Shown here: positions 25,801-36,409 of the stretch, piece after piece | Layout: every line of letters starts with the position of its first letter | Position numbering within the stretch: the first letter of the stretch is position 1 | Assembly: GCA_025618425.1 (NCBI GenBank) | Contig: CM046845.1 | Location: 32,981,277-33,045,276, forward strand | Reading direction: 5' to 3' | DNA length: 64,000 bases | Source of the DNA: Heliocidaris tuberculata | Lineage: Eukaryota; Echinodermata; Echinoidea; Camarodonta; Echinometridae | Made by a program: the position numbers and the translations under genes | The notes under the pieces: model-generated | Told to the model about the DNA's origin: nothing | What the model saw: only the letters and a program-made list of their open reading frames with translations | Database searches by the model: none

Positions 25801-27051
25801 TTTTTTTTTTTTTTTTTTTTTTTTTATTATTTTTCCTTCTTTCTGCTCTCGGTCTTCTATCTTCCAAATCTGAAGGGGATGCAAAATGTCCAAGTTAATC
25901 CGGCGCAGAGCGGAGCTTCTTTGGTATCCGAGGAATCAGAGGTCTATGACATGCCTGACGTTAGCTCCAGTGATGTAGTCGAGGAGCAGATATACGAGGA
26001 TATTGATGATGACTTTATTGACTCAGTAGAGGACCAGATTTATGACGATGCTTTCGAGGAACAAGCCGAAGGAGAACAGGTCTACGACGACACTGAAGTT
26101 GGAGCGGGAGCAACAGCGGGAGTACAAAGGGGAGCACCTGCAGCTGGAGCATCACAGTGGGGCTCCAGGCAAACAAATAGACCTCCTCCTCTGCCTCCAA
26201 GGCCCAGTAGTCTGTCATCACCAGAGGTATTGTTGCTTTGATTTGCTTGAATCTCATTCGTATAGCTTTTTTTTTCAGATAGACTGGGATATGTGATATT
26301 TAAAGAAAAGTTATTTGCACTTTTGTGTAAACAGAGATAATACTGAAACATGACAATGCAACTGTTTTTGATTAATGATTTCTTATCGATGAATAACTGA
26401 GAAATTGATAGTTTTATGTACGAAGAAGAACATTTTGGGGGATTCGAACACGTTGATGATGAAAAATGATAATCTTCATGATCATTCACATCATTCATAT
26501 TAAGATAATGTGAAACTCCTTTGTATGATTTATGTCCGGTTTAGATAATTTCGAAAGGCCTACATGGTCTTTAAACAAAAGTTAGTTTTTTTTAAATATT
26601 ATTTCATAAAATACCATACAGTATCATCGTAATGCGATCGTAATATATCTCCGGTGTCGTTTATTGATGGATTTTAATAAATTGGTATTATCTTCTTCTT
26701 TTTTTCCAATATCAAAACAGAACGTAGGAGAGAGCGTTGATGTCAACGAGTTCGTAGCAGACGATCAGCCTCCACCCATTCCCGTTCGACCACATTCAGC
26801 GACAAAGAACAACCCCATTCAAATGACAAGAGGAACACGGAACGGAAAGGCGGCGCTGCGTCCACCAGATAAACAACTAAATTCAAAGCCGAGTCAACCC
26901 TCTACCAAGGTAATGATCAATAATTAAAGTTTTATTCATTCTATCATACATTTCAGATATACTAATAGAAAGTAGTTAGCTGTGCATGCCCGGTCTCTTC
27001 GTCATGAATGACTTCCTTCAAAGTTACTGGCTCTCTGGAAGTAACACTGCG

Positions 27052-27088
<37 letters not shown>

Positions 27089-30000
27089 TGTCATCTAATA
27101 GGGGATGAAAGTGTTAGCCTGTAATTCCCGGTCTCTTCGTCTGAATGATTATTTAGAAATTGATAGTGGCTATTCTTCAGTGTGAAGCACCTATTTTATA
27201 TTTTATGTTTGTTTTTCATCTTGCAGAAGACAGGCAAACCTAGCGAGCCCAATACAGATCGACCAAGAACTCATCATGCGCTCAGTGATCACAGTCTAGC
27301 AGACGAACTAGCAATGAAGTTGTCACAAAGGGAAAGATCAAAGAGCATACCTGGTAGGAATGTATCACTTCTGCCGAGCTCCAGCTTACAAGATAGTGGC
27401 AATGCTTTGTCAAGGTTCCCAGAGAGGCCTAATGCTCATGTGGTTAGTAGATCATTTTCTATTATTTATGGTCACGGCTCCAATAGATTAAATAAACATG
27501 ATAAACAAATTATATTTTGAATATGAAAACTTTTAAGTTCTTCTTTGCAGGCAGTTTTACTTTATGAATTACCAATGCCCTTTCAGTTTAGGAACAATCA
27601 ATATTCACAAAAATGTATACAAACAAAATACACACTTGCAATGTATTTTCATTGTAAAATAAGTAATCAATTTTGAATTTGTTTTAGGACTCAACTCCTT
27701 CCATTGGAAACTTTGTCACAATCTTATTGATAATTATTTTTCTATTTCTTTATTTTCTTTCTATAGAAACCAATGGGAAAGTCAAGCGAGGTTGATAAAG
27801 TGCAGCTTAGGAGCTACGACAAACAGACCCCACAACCTATACCGACCAGTGGTCTCAGCGTTACCGATGAACTTGCTATGAAGCTTGCAAAAAGGAGCAG
27901 CGCCCTCTCGTCTGAATCAAAAGGGTCGGGTTTGGATGGACAGACATCGCATGGTGTAACGTGTAACAGCCACAGAGTATCTGCGCCATCTGTTGAACAG
28001 CAAGGTAAACCTACATCACCTTCCTGGAAGCAGACACAGGACCGTGACAACAAGCCGTCGAAGTCACCGCTCCTACTGAAGAAGGTGAGGTTATCAAAAT
28101 CATTTTACCTCATAATGATGTATACCCTTTTTTCAAATATGTACGTCTGTTCCATTAAGGAGAATTGCCATACATACAGGTGTATTTCCTGTATAGGTAT
28201 ATCTATTATTTTGTATTATGTGGCTTTGTATTTAAATCAGTGCTTTCGAATGTTTGGACCACCGGATGGAGCAAATAATATACTAAAATCAAAATGCATA
28301 TAAGGAATAACAGGAATAAACAAATGGCATCACTGTTAATAAAGTCGATAGCGTAAGGTAAAAAAAAAATGTGATGTCTGTAAAGGATATATTCAAAAGA
28401 TAAACACATCAGTTTTAATTCCTTTTCATTTTTGGTTCCTCGCAGAAAGCGGTAGTTCCTCCTCCAACACCCATAAAGCCTGGCAAGCCTCAACCCACTA
28501 CATGGCTTGATCAAGACAACAAGAAATCAAAAGGCCCGCCGCCAAAACCAGCCAAGAAACCCGTTCATCTGCCGTCATCTACAGAAATATGTAAGATACA
28601 TGTACATGTATTTTTTCCCCTCATTTTAAATCCTCCTTTCCCATCCTAACTGAACTAAGAGATATAGAGGCATCCCACCCCATGTACCCATCATAAAGCT
28701 AAGAAAAAAACAATAAGGAAGGAGAAGAATCTCTCATGATTAACACAGTGGTCAAACTTTTTTTCGCATAGTGTCATTTGTGTCTGTTCATTTTTGTTTT
28801 CTTTGATTACACTGAAATGTGATGTGTGATGCAGTAGAAAAATGTAAGCAAATCTAACTTGACGATTTAATGCTGTATAACTGAAATTATTTGATATGTT
28901 TCTTAAAGTGTCAGAGGAAATAAAAAAAGTCATCACTTTCCTCATCTTTTGTTTATTTGTACTTCAGATGAGGATACTGAAGCCGGACCACCAGCAGCGA
29001 AACCTAAACCGAAAAACATCAAACCAAGGTACTTTTCCTTCAAATTGCTATTTATCTATTAAAAGTCGTTTTTGCTTTGTGCATTTGTTGTGTCTTTGTC
29101 ACCTTCCTTGTATTCATGTTGTTTTCTTTCTGTTTTATCCCTATATGTCTTTCCTAATTCCCATCTCTTTCATTATTATTCTTCTTAAACAAGATCGTCA
29201 TTATTTTAGTTTGCTCTTTTTATCTTTATGGATGAAAATGACATGGATATTGACGTTAGTGACATCAGATGCAAAATTAATCCATTACTGTCAATTTTAC
29301 GCAAATCACTTCTAATACATGTATAACAAAGTTATGGAGTTAACTTTTAAATATTATTACCTATGTTCCGATTTGAAGAAAATGACATTACATAAGAAAA
29401 AGAATGACTTAATACCGGCAAATTGTGATTGTTATATATCCAGTGGAACGTGTTGTACATATCTTATTATAAGGGCATAGATAACTAATTCAACATCATT
29501 ATTAATCCAAGTAATTATTAATCATACAGCACTGATCTTGGTAGCGTCGAGCTAAATGTCCGGATTCCCCGTCAAGCTATGCAGGGTCTAGCTGGCTCTG
29601 TCACCTTCAGCGATGAGTCAGACTATGTCATGTAAGTAACTTTGTTCAATGTCGAAAGTTAGATGTAAAAGCAGTTTGTTTGTTTGTTTGTTTTTGTTTT
29701 TGTTTGTTTTTGTTTGTTTGGGCTTTTTTTTTTGGGGGGGGGGTGTTGGGTTGGTGGGGGGGGGGGGGGGGTCAGTAAAATAGAAAGTGGACCTTTCTGT
29801 TGGAAATAAAAGTGCAAAGATTTTATCCTGTGTCTGGGAAACAGATTTGTCAGTTTTATCCTTTGTTACTTTCCCCAAGACTTTTTTTTTCTTTCTGAAT
29901 AAAATCAAATCAGAAAGAAAACGATGTCAGTTTTGGCTACAAAAGATATTAAGAATAAACATGATAAACGTTTAGGGGTTTTTTTTTCTCGAGATTGCAA

Positions 30001-31057
30001 GTAGTCGATATGAAGCAATATTTACGATGTTCCATTGATCAATGAAGCTAAAAATCAGTTTCGTGTAAATATATATTGTGACTTCGAGTAAAGGACATAA
30101 TCCACTTTTCTCGGTATATACATTTACAAAGAAGAAATACATTGTTGGGACGGATAAGAACAAGGTGTCACAAATCAGGTTCGTTTGAGTAGCGTCCTAA
30201 TTTTCCTCACACTTCTGAATTATTTGCATGTATATAGGATCAAGAGAACAGAGCTACCGGACTACTTGCGTGTTGGAGACAGGGTCTTACAGATTGGTGA
30301 TATTGATGTTCGCAACTCTTCCGCTATGTTCGTAACAGAATGCTGGAAGAGAGTCAGCGAAAACCAGGTTAGTGACTGGCAGCATAATTATATCAAAATC
30401 ATACTTGATCATCCAAAAAGTGGAAAAAAATCTGGTACACCCCATCCCCCATTAAAATACATACACTTTATGTTACATGGTACAATTTCGTGGTTTTCAG
30501 ACAATACGCCCCGCCGCCCCCCCCCCCCCCCCATTTAAAGCCGAAGGTGAAATGAGTGATAAGTAAAAACCTATTAAATAACTGAATTATTATTGAATCT
30601 TGATTATCGTATCTCTCCCTTCCGCCAGATGCCCGACATCATTAACATATTTTTATATCTTCCTAAAAATACTTTTCAGTATCTTTGGAAATAAGAATTG
30701 ATAAGAGGTATTACTGGAATCTTACTTTACTAAGAATATTTTCTACTTCAGTATACTTATTTGATGTTGTGTTTTAAAGAGTGGTTCAAGGATGACATCA
30801 AAACATAAATTACTAAGAAAATGATAATAAATGCAGGAACAAATTAATCTAAATATCATTTTGAAATCCTTATGAAGGATCTATTGCGATAAGAAAAAAA
30901 TCAAAATCATTTTGCTAGGTATAACGGAGATGATTTCAAACTTGAGCATGTAAAGTGCATAGTATTACATCCAATTTCACGTAAAGTTAACTTACAACTG
31001 AAATATTTCTCTCTTTCTCTCATCAAAATGCAGGTTCGAGTTAGAATACTGCGATAG
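12363..31057 (+). CDS. Multi-exon signalling scaffold: PH-like domain, SH2/SH3 docking motifs, C-terminal PDZ
   Basis: Fourteen exons join in frame: 12363-12425, 14591-14775, 17646-17826, 19925-19970, 24604-24686, 25876-26226, 26721-26909, 27227-27442, 27767-28084, 28446-28590, 28968-29028, 29530-29631, 30238-30367 and 31034-31057. The total is 2094 nt, 697 residues. All introns are GT/AG; two donors are GTTAGT. Residues ~10-98 look like a PH/PTB-fold domain ending in a helix with a conserved Trp (DRDEWYSTIRQL). Residues 160-300 carry docking tyrosines Y163 (YVNM), Y210 (YDMP), Y226 (YEDI), Y242, Y256 and later Y593 (YEDT). Proline motifs PPPLPPRP (289-296) and PPPIPVRP (320-327) fit SH3 ligands. 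Residues ~618-697 form a PDZ domain (LRVGDRVLQIGDIDV). By analogy with docking adaptors it would act at the membrane cortex downstream of tyrosine kinases. I do not recognise a named orthologue. The exon structure is well supported; the function is inference. Confidence 0.85.
12596..12673. mobile_element. Tiny hAT-like MITE relic
   Basis: CACTGGCGGATCT on the left faces an inverted AGATCCGCC on the right, 78 bp apart. Target duplication is not convincing (5 of 8). Assigned to the CAGTGGCG family by its ends only. Confidence 0.4.
13075..13345 (+). pseudogene. LINE ORF2 C-terminal fragment (CR1/L2-like)
   Basis: The frame reads RTSYSLRSASAPSFVIPK, then APRLWNNPPSFLRNN and DIFKKHLKT. This order (LRS, WN-LP, FK-LK) is the conserved extreme C-terminus of CR1/L2/Jockey-type reverse transcriptases. 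It ends at GKGAIQTQ and continues without a stop into the ATT array, the usual microsatellite tail of such LINEs. It is 5'-truncated. A weaker second fragment with WNSLPIDVN lies just upstream at about 12890-12920. Confidence 0.75.
13338..13806 (+). repeat. (ATT)n array with GTT/CTT variants
   Basis: About 155 TAT/ATT triplets with interspersed GTT. It directly follows the LINE fragment and is probably an expanded LINE 3' tail. It gives artefactual poly-Leu, poly-Tyr and poly-Ile frames. Confidence 0.95.
14100..14290 (+). mobile_element. LINE/SINE 3' end with short ATT tail
   Basis: GTAAAGTGCTTTGATCTG followed by AAAGGCGCCATAAAAATGC and (ATT)n resembles the 3' UTR end seen at 13310-13345. 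It is probably a second, truncated 3' end of the same class. Confidence 0.55.
14776..17645. other. Scaffold intron 2
   Basis: Contains a poly-G run at about 14812-14830, the TTGGG-type inverted-repeat element at 15323-15550, and the start of a CAGTGGCGTAGAG hAT-like end at about 16655. No exon was found in it. Confidence 0.6.
15323..15550. mobile_element. MITE with TGTTGGGTTAAAA-type ends
   Basis: The left arm (ACTGTAAAAATGTTGGGTTA ... AAGGGTAATTAT) pairs with the right arm (ATAATTACCCT ... TTTTACTCAACATTGAGTT). The interior is rich in TTGGGCA/TGCCCAA, like the larger element at 21820-23321. About 228 bp, no coding. Confidence 0.6.
17827..19924. other. Scaffold intron 3
   Basis: Contains a poly-G run at about 18486-18500, a short (TCA)n at about 18820, and the hAT-like MITE at 19260-19423. 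No additional exon was recognised. Confidence 0.55.
19260..19423. mobile_element. hAT-like MITE with perfect 8 bp target duplication
   Basis: The element begins CAGTGGCGCAAATTC and ends with the inverse complement of CATGGGCGCAAATCC. The octamer ACTGAAAG flanks it exactly on both sides (19252-19259 and 19424-19431). The interior has T, G and A homopolymers and CCTCCAAAATTCTCTGACA, shared in inverse with the copies at 46194 and 49146. This copy gives the clearest boundaries of the family. Confidence 0.85.
21821..22390 (+). repeat. Three tandem 193 bp units
   Basis: Units begin ACTCTTAAAATGTTGGGTAA at 21821, 22013 and 22206. The first two differ by a single base deletion, the third lacks a few bases near its end. 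The unit includes the element's own terminal repeat, so this is internal tandem duplication from one end. Confidence 0.95.
22649..22842 (+). mobile_element. tRNA-derived SINE with 13 bp target duplication
   Basis: A box A-like TGGCGTGCGCCTG at 22661 and box B GGTTCGAAACT at 22719 define a tRNA-like head with RNA polymerase III promoters. It is followed by a body with TCTTTCGGATGGTGACGTTA and a (CA)n tail. CACTAACTGGATA flanks it on both sides (22636-22648 and 22843-22855). The body motif resembles that of SINEs known from marine animals. It is not a functional tRNA gene. Confidence 0.85.
23820..24310 (+). repeat. Tandem repeat, period about 155 bp, three copies
   Basis: GATTTCTTTCAAATTTTGTA or a variant, followed by TATCTTGGTATAATCTAC, starts near 23845, 23998 and 24155. 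A partial fourth copy lies near 24282. The units are diverged by roughly a tenth to a fifth. A (GCC)n stretch precedes them at about 23787. Confidence 0.85.
25876..26226 (+). CDS. Scaffold exon 6: tyrosine-docking and proline-rich segment
   Basis: This 351 nt exon encodes residues 187-303 and starts and ends in phase 0. It is strongly acidic and holds four spaced tyrosines: VYDMP (pYDxP type, typical Crk/Nck SH2 ligands), IYEDI (close to the Src-family pYEEI ligand), IYDDA and VYDDT. Its end has RPPPLPPRP, a class II SH3 ligand. The 5' boundary follows a long T tract and TCTGAAG. It is the regulatory core of the protein if it is a kinase substrate. The docking roles come from known SH2/SH3 preferences, not from data here. 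Confidence 0.85.
27227..28084 (+). CDS. Scaffold exons 8 and 9: repeated DELAMKL segment
   Basis: Exons 27227-27442 and 27767-28084 are both phase 0 to 0. Each carries the same motif: SLADELAMKL (residues 389-398) and SVTDELAMKL (469-478), followed by basic residues and Ser-rich sequence. The surrounding residues are otherwise different. The motif may be a short helical ligand; I do not recognise it as a known domain. Confidence 0.8.
29530..31057 (+). CDS. Scaffold exons 12-14: PDZ domain
   Basis: Exons 29530-29631, 30238-30367 and 31034-31057 encode residues 613-697. In order they give strand A (SVELNVRIP), a GLAG loop in the position of the GLGF carboxylate-binding loop, YVMIKRTELPDYLRVGDRVL, IGDIDV, the helix SSAMFVTECWKRV and the last strand VRVRILR before TAG. 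A PDZ domain binds C-terminal peptides of partner proteins. The loop GLAG is a conservative variant of GLGF. The stop comes exactly at the end of the domain. An alternative acceptor 7 nt downstream would give a different C-terminus. Confidence 0.82.
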
Positions 31058-31325
31058 TGCGGAGTGTGAAGGTCTAAAGCTCACCGGTAAACATGGTCAA
31101 AAACATCTCAAAGTTGAAGGTGACCTTCTAGTTATCTAACCAAGATGAGCTAAGTTTCTTCGATATCATTGTTGTATTTTATCTAAGCGGTCGTATTCTT
31201 TTCTTGTACAGTACATGTGTATTTGTTTTTAATTTTTTGGTATCTGTTTCACTTTGTCGCAAATGCAAAGGAAGTATTTACTTGTATATGTCCAGCTAGG
31301 AAATATATTGTACATGTATTAGCTA

Positions 31326-31331
31326 AATAAA
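31326..31331 (+). terminator. Polyadenylation signal AATAAA of the scaffold gene
   Basis: AATAAA lies about 270 bases after the stop codon at 31055-31057 in TAGCTAAATAAAATG. It is the first canonical signal downstream. Confidence 0.6.
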
Positions 31332-34114
31332 ATGTCTGAAGTAACCACAAGGTACTAGCTTACTAAATTTGGTTATGATCCGCTGTTGCCAAGGCCTCGC
31401 TTCTAGTCACTGATCCCCCACGGCTTATAATGTGTAACCGCTTAGCATGCTTAGCACTGTATTAAAATATTGTAGTATTTCATGATTTATACAAATTTGC
31501 TCATTATTGTAAAGACTGCAATTGTTGATTTACGAAAAAGAGGCCTGTCTTAGAGTTCAGTGATTTGTTTAGCATAAGTTCATCCGAGGAGTAAGCCTAC
31601 ATGTTTCAATCGTATGCGCATGGTAAAATTTGTGATGATTGCGTCATCAAATTCTGACAATAATTTCAAAGCTGAGGTTAAAACCTGATATTTTCCTTTG
31701 CCATGATTTTGATTGATGTGATTCTCCAAAAGTGGCCCATTTAAGTAATTGCATTCATTTCATTTTGCCAAATCTTGCCATACTATAGTATTTGATATCC
31801 TACAACATAAAATTCTCGTTCAAGGATTGGCCAGGAATATCTCACGTGACATAAAATACTTTCACCATGAAGAAAAAAATGGAGTATCGCGTGACGTCAG
31901 ACCTCCGTATATTTTTCGCTATACCGATATTTTGACGTCACTTTGTTTGTTATTCTGGATATTTCGAAGCTGACGATATCTCGACAATGTATCGCGATGT
32001 TCGTGCGTGACGAGCCTCTAAGTGTATGTCCCTTGCCAAAAGTATTCCAACATAGACACATACATTACACAGGAGGTAATTTATGACATCAGTGTAATTA
32101 ACATTAAGCGATGTTTTAATGAATTTCTAGTACTTAAGATCTTATTATCAGGCACATTTCATTAACATGTCATGAATTATTTGTCATGTAAAGTTCATCG
32201 AGTTGTAATATTTTTCGGGTATCCGCGCCTTCTGATAATGGCGCGCATCCTCCTGGGCAATATTTCACTTTGCAATACCGTTTGGCAAGGGAGGGTAGGT
32301 CTGCTCTGATTCTACATTTAGTTTTTATTTTGTATCTATCTAGGCTTACTCATGTAGGATATAAATCAAATATGCCATACACTCTTTTCGAGGCACCAGT
32401 TGAAAATAATTATGAATTCTGAGGTGACTGGCATATCACTATTTTCTGAGGGGTGCACTGGAGCCTCTCAGTACAAGGTATATTTGTTCATTATGTTGTA
32501 CTTTCAGAGTGATGCAAAATACGTTAGGAACTATATATGACCATATTAAAGGAAAAATGATCATATCCTTACATTTAAAAAAAAAAATCTACGATAAATT
32601 AAAAACTTTTACAAATATGAATCCTTCTGCCAAGAAAAAAAAAAAGATTTTGAGTTATTTGTATTTCAATAAAGAGGAAAATAACTGATAAATAATTGTC
32701 ACATCCTGTGCATACTGGGATCCTACGAATCAGCTTGTATATCGCATGAACTTTTTAACAAAGCTCACAAGCCTTGTATGTATGCATGGATGAGTACATC
32801 ATTATTAGCCATATACGCTAATGAAAAAGCATAATACCTGGAACAAGGAAAAGGGTGTGTATCGAATAAGCCAATTACAATTTGCGCATGTGCAGATAAT
32901 GGTCATTTGTACCGAGTACAATTGACCTTTGTACGCTGTCAATTTGGACGCACCATGCATAATGCGCGCACCAGTATGATTTTACGTGTCAAACAAGTAG
33001 CGCGTCTACCAAAACAAATGCGCGTGCGCGTGTAGTTATCAAATCTTTTTTTTTTTTTAATGTTAATTTGTTTTCTTTTTGTTGTATTTTTAAACATTGT
33101 ACTCTAAATGCTTTGTAAATTATGATGATTTGTACATGTATATGTATACTCCAATACCCTGTCTATGGGTGACATGAGAATAAATGTCATTGTCATTGTC
33201 ATTGTCATTGTCATTGTCATTGTCACTGCGTACAAATTGGGGTCATTTCCGGGTCATTTGTACCATATACACATTACTAATTACGAACTGGCGTATTACA
33301 TGCCACATACTTCGAGTGTGCATGTTTTTACATGTATACATATCCAAACTTATTCTTTGTAAAAATATTTTCTCTGTAGGCCTACATGTGAATTGTATTC
33401 TTTAATTTTGTCTGTTATTTTGTTAAAGGTAAACACAAGACTAGATGTTCTATGCAAGGGTACCTGACTGGAGCAGTTTAATTTCTCATAAAAAGTATTG
33501 TTTTATTGAAGAAAAAAAAAACAACTTTCATATACGAACATGGTACTAGTAAAAGATAGTAAAGGGCATTTTTTGTAGCAGCAGAAATACCAAAGAGGAC
33601 TATAATTTGAATGATAGTAAAAGAATGAGGAGATTATGCATAAACTTTATCGACTTTATATGTTGGATACTAAATGCGATAGCCAATGAAAATATCGTTT
33701 GAGCTTGTTGTTCAATCAGGGAACATTTCAATGATCGTGTGTAATTATTTTCTGGTTTTTTTATAACATAGGCCTATATAAGAATGTTTTTGTATATAAG
33801 ATATTTATATTTGTATATTTATACCAGAAGCAGTCGTGTATTGTATAAAATGATAAAATGCTTAATAAAAATGTCATGAAATTGTATAAAACAATAAAAT
33901 GTTCAATAAAACTCTCATGAAGTTGCGTATGATAAGTTTCTTTCAAATTAATTTTATCCACTGAAACATAAGCGCAGGAAATGCGACATAATATAATAAG
34001 ACGAGAAGAAAAAAAAAACGCACAAAACATTGGGTGTATTCTACGTCAGATGATCTGATCAAGAGGTTATCATGATAATTCCTGCTCCGTTTTTATATTG
34101 CCTTTTCAGATATA
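31332..34114. other. Intergenic, no gene recognised
   Basis: AT-rich sequence with short frames only. It includes a probable LINE/SINE 3' end and hexamer tail at 33057-33226. Confidence 0.55.
33057..33226 (+). mobile_element. Probable LINE 3' UTR with (TGTCAT)n tail
   Basis: An AT-rich stretch with GGTGACATGAGAATAAATG runs into about seven TGTCAT hexamers. A 3' end followed by a short tandem tail is typical of target-primed retrotransposons. No coding part is left, so the family cannot be named. Confidence 0.5.
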
Positions 34115-35173
34115 CAGTGCGTCCCAGAAAAAACGAAACCCTAAAACAAAGGGTTATTGTGATCACACTATGTGCTCTATGACAATAATTATCTATTTTC
34201 CATAAACTTGAAGCATTATGCTTTTAAATGATACCTTGATGGCATCCATCTGTACATGCTTTACTGAGCAGCATCATTTTGAAAATGACTTGTAAAAACT
34301 CAGTTGTGCCACATTTAGGTAAAACCGTGAAAACGTTAGTATCACATGCAAACATGACGCAAGGGAAAGACCAGCTTTAATAGATTATGATACATGAAAT
34401 TCCCCCGAGTGATGACATGCATTCAATCAGAAATTCATAAAGCACGGGTCAGTATCAATTTCCAATGATGACAGGGGCGTACGCCCCCAAATTTCCAAAA
34501 TCAATAAATATCCCTCAAAAAATGAAAAACTGCCCATCCTGTGATGGAAAAGGTACCCTTCCTGAGGTCGGATATTGCCATAATCTTGATATTTTTTCTG
34601 CCTTTATATGTGCCTTTTCTACCTTGTATTTCCTTCTGATGACAATGGAAAGTGCCACTAACATTACTTTTATGAAAATTACACCTTTCTGTCCACTTTG
34701 TTCTTAAAAGAAATTGCAGTTCTGAAAAAAATCTTAAAAATTACTTTTCATTTCGACTGCAGGTACCATTTCAATACAAAACATGCCCTTGCTTAACCCC
34801 CAATATCGACAAAACAATGGCCATCCTTTTTTTTTGTGATGAGGGCATTATCCTCACCCTCATTATTTAAAGAAACAGATGAAAACAGTCTTCTCATAGA
34901 GTTTTTTAAAAGTCATGTTTCATTTGGGTCATGTTCGCATGTGATCCTAACGTTTTCACGGTTTTACCCAAATCTGGCACAACCGAGTTTTTACATGTCA
35001 TTTTCAAAATGCTGCTGCTCGGTAAAGCATGTATGGATGGATGCCATCAAGGTATCATTTAAAAGCACAATACTTCTAGTTTATGGAAAATAGATAATTA
35101 TTGTCATACAACACATAGTGTGGTCACAATAACCCTTTGTTTTAGGGTTTCGTTTTTTCTGGGACGCACTGTA
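34113..35173. mobile_element. Foldback mariner-type element, 1057 bp
   Basis: CAGTGCGTCCCAGAAAAAAC begins at 34115 and its inverse complement ends at 35171; both ends abut TA. The inverted arms are about 250 bp each and run through ACCCTAAAACAAAGGGTTAT, ATGATACCTTGATGGCATCC and GTAAAACCGTGAAAACGTTA. The TIR and TA target resemble mariner elements of marine animals. The centre has no intact transposase. Confidence 0.88.
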
Positions 35174-36018
35174 CAATTAACAAAATCATTATTTAAAAAA
35201 ATTAAGAAGAGCATTTACAACAAGCCTATGTAATGGATAAGAAATGGTAATATGAATTGCTAAGTGGTGTCCCAAACATTAACAATCGACATCAAAATAC
35301 TGTTTCATATCGCTTCATATTTGGCCCGATATAGCTCTAGTATAGAGTTAGACAGCTAGTAACTCAATATAGTGATCATTCTTAGAAGTAATCGATAAAG
35401 TATGAGACAAAAACTTAGACTTAGGACGAAATGGTGAGAAAAGAGGGAGGGAAAAAAATGAAGAATAACTACCTGGAAGAGGCAGAAATGTACAGAAATA
35501 TACAAGAAAGATGAAGATTTGGAGAATAATTAAAGGAGATAAAATTGAAAGAGGGAAAGAGAATAAGGTATAAAAGGAGAAGACAGTGAATAGTTGAGAG
35601 AATATACATGTAGAAGATGAATGAGAATGGAGAGAAGAACACGAAGAGGAGGAAAGAGAATGATGAATGAAGGAAATGTGGAGAGAAAAAAAATGAATCA
35701 GGACTAAAGGATGAAATAATGATCTTTGAAAAGTGAATGGAGAAAGGATGAATAAAAGAAAGAAGTGAAAATGATAGAGAAGAGAGATGAGAAGAGATAA
35801 ATAAAATGACCTAGTAGAGAAATACCATTTATCATTATGCAATGCTCATAATATAGTTACGTAATCACATATGCAAATTTGCTTTTTAAAGACAACAAAA
35901 GTAATTTAAAAATATTTGAACTGACAAAAATGTAGACAAAATTATTAATTACATCTCAATACCCAACTCACAAAAATAGAGAAGATTATAGACAAAAAAA
36001 CATCATACTGCAACTCTA
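35174..36018. other. No gene recognised; purine-rich stretch
   Basis: A purine-biased stretch at about 35395-35810 (GAGAAAG/GAATGA variants) yields one minus-strand frame of Ser/Phe/Leu-rich composition that is not a gene. No exon was seen. Confidence 0.5.
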
Positions 36019-36346
36019 CGCTGGCGGATCCAGCATTCTCTAGCACCGGGGGGGGGGGGGGGAGGGTGGCTGGGAAAAACTCTGAAAATTTTGACATGCC
36101 TCTCCCTCCCCATTCATTCAATTTTACTCAAAAATTCTTTGAAAAGCCACCCCCCAAAAAAAACCCCAAAAGAGAGATGGTTTTTACATTCTTTCTTTAA
36201 ATAGAGGGTGACTAGCTGGGGGTTGGGCACAATAATATTAGGGGCACATGCATTTTCCTCTCTGTACTCAATGTGTACTTCAAATATCCATACTGGGTTT
36301 GGCCTGGGGCACATGCCCTCTCTGAAATCCCTTGGATCCGCCACTG
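36019..36346. mobile_element. hAT-like MITE with GGCGGATCCAG ends
   Basis: CGCTGGCGGATCCAG on the left faces the inverse complement of CAGTGGCGGATCCAAG on the right. Interior poly-G and C/A runs match the family style. It sits about 60 bases beyond the stop codon of the dehydrogenase gene. No target duplication is left. Confidence 0.55.
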
Positions 36347-36409
36347 CCCTAAAGGTTATGGGGCAAGGTTGATGGGCGAACCTCTTAGGTTAGCTATACC
36401 AAGTCCATT

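Noticed and set aside
35348..35842. 164-codon Ser/Phe/Leu-rich minus-strand frame
   Set aside because: Reflects the purine-biased plus strand; no domain or conserved motif.
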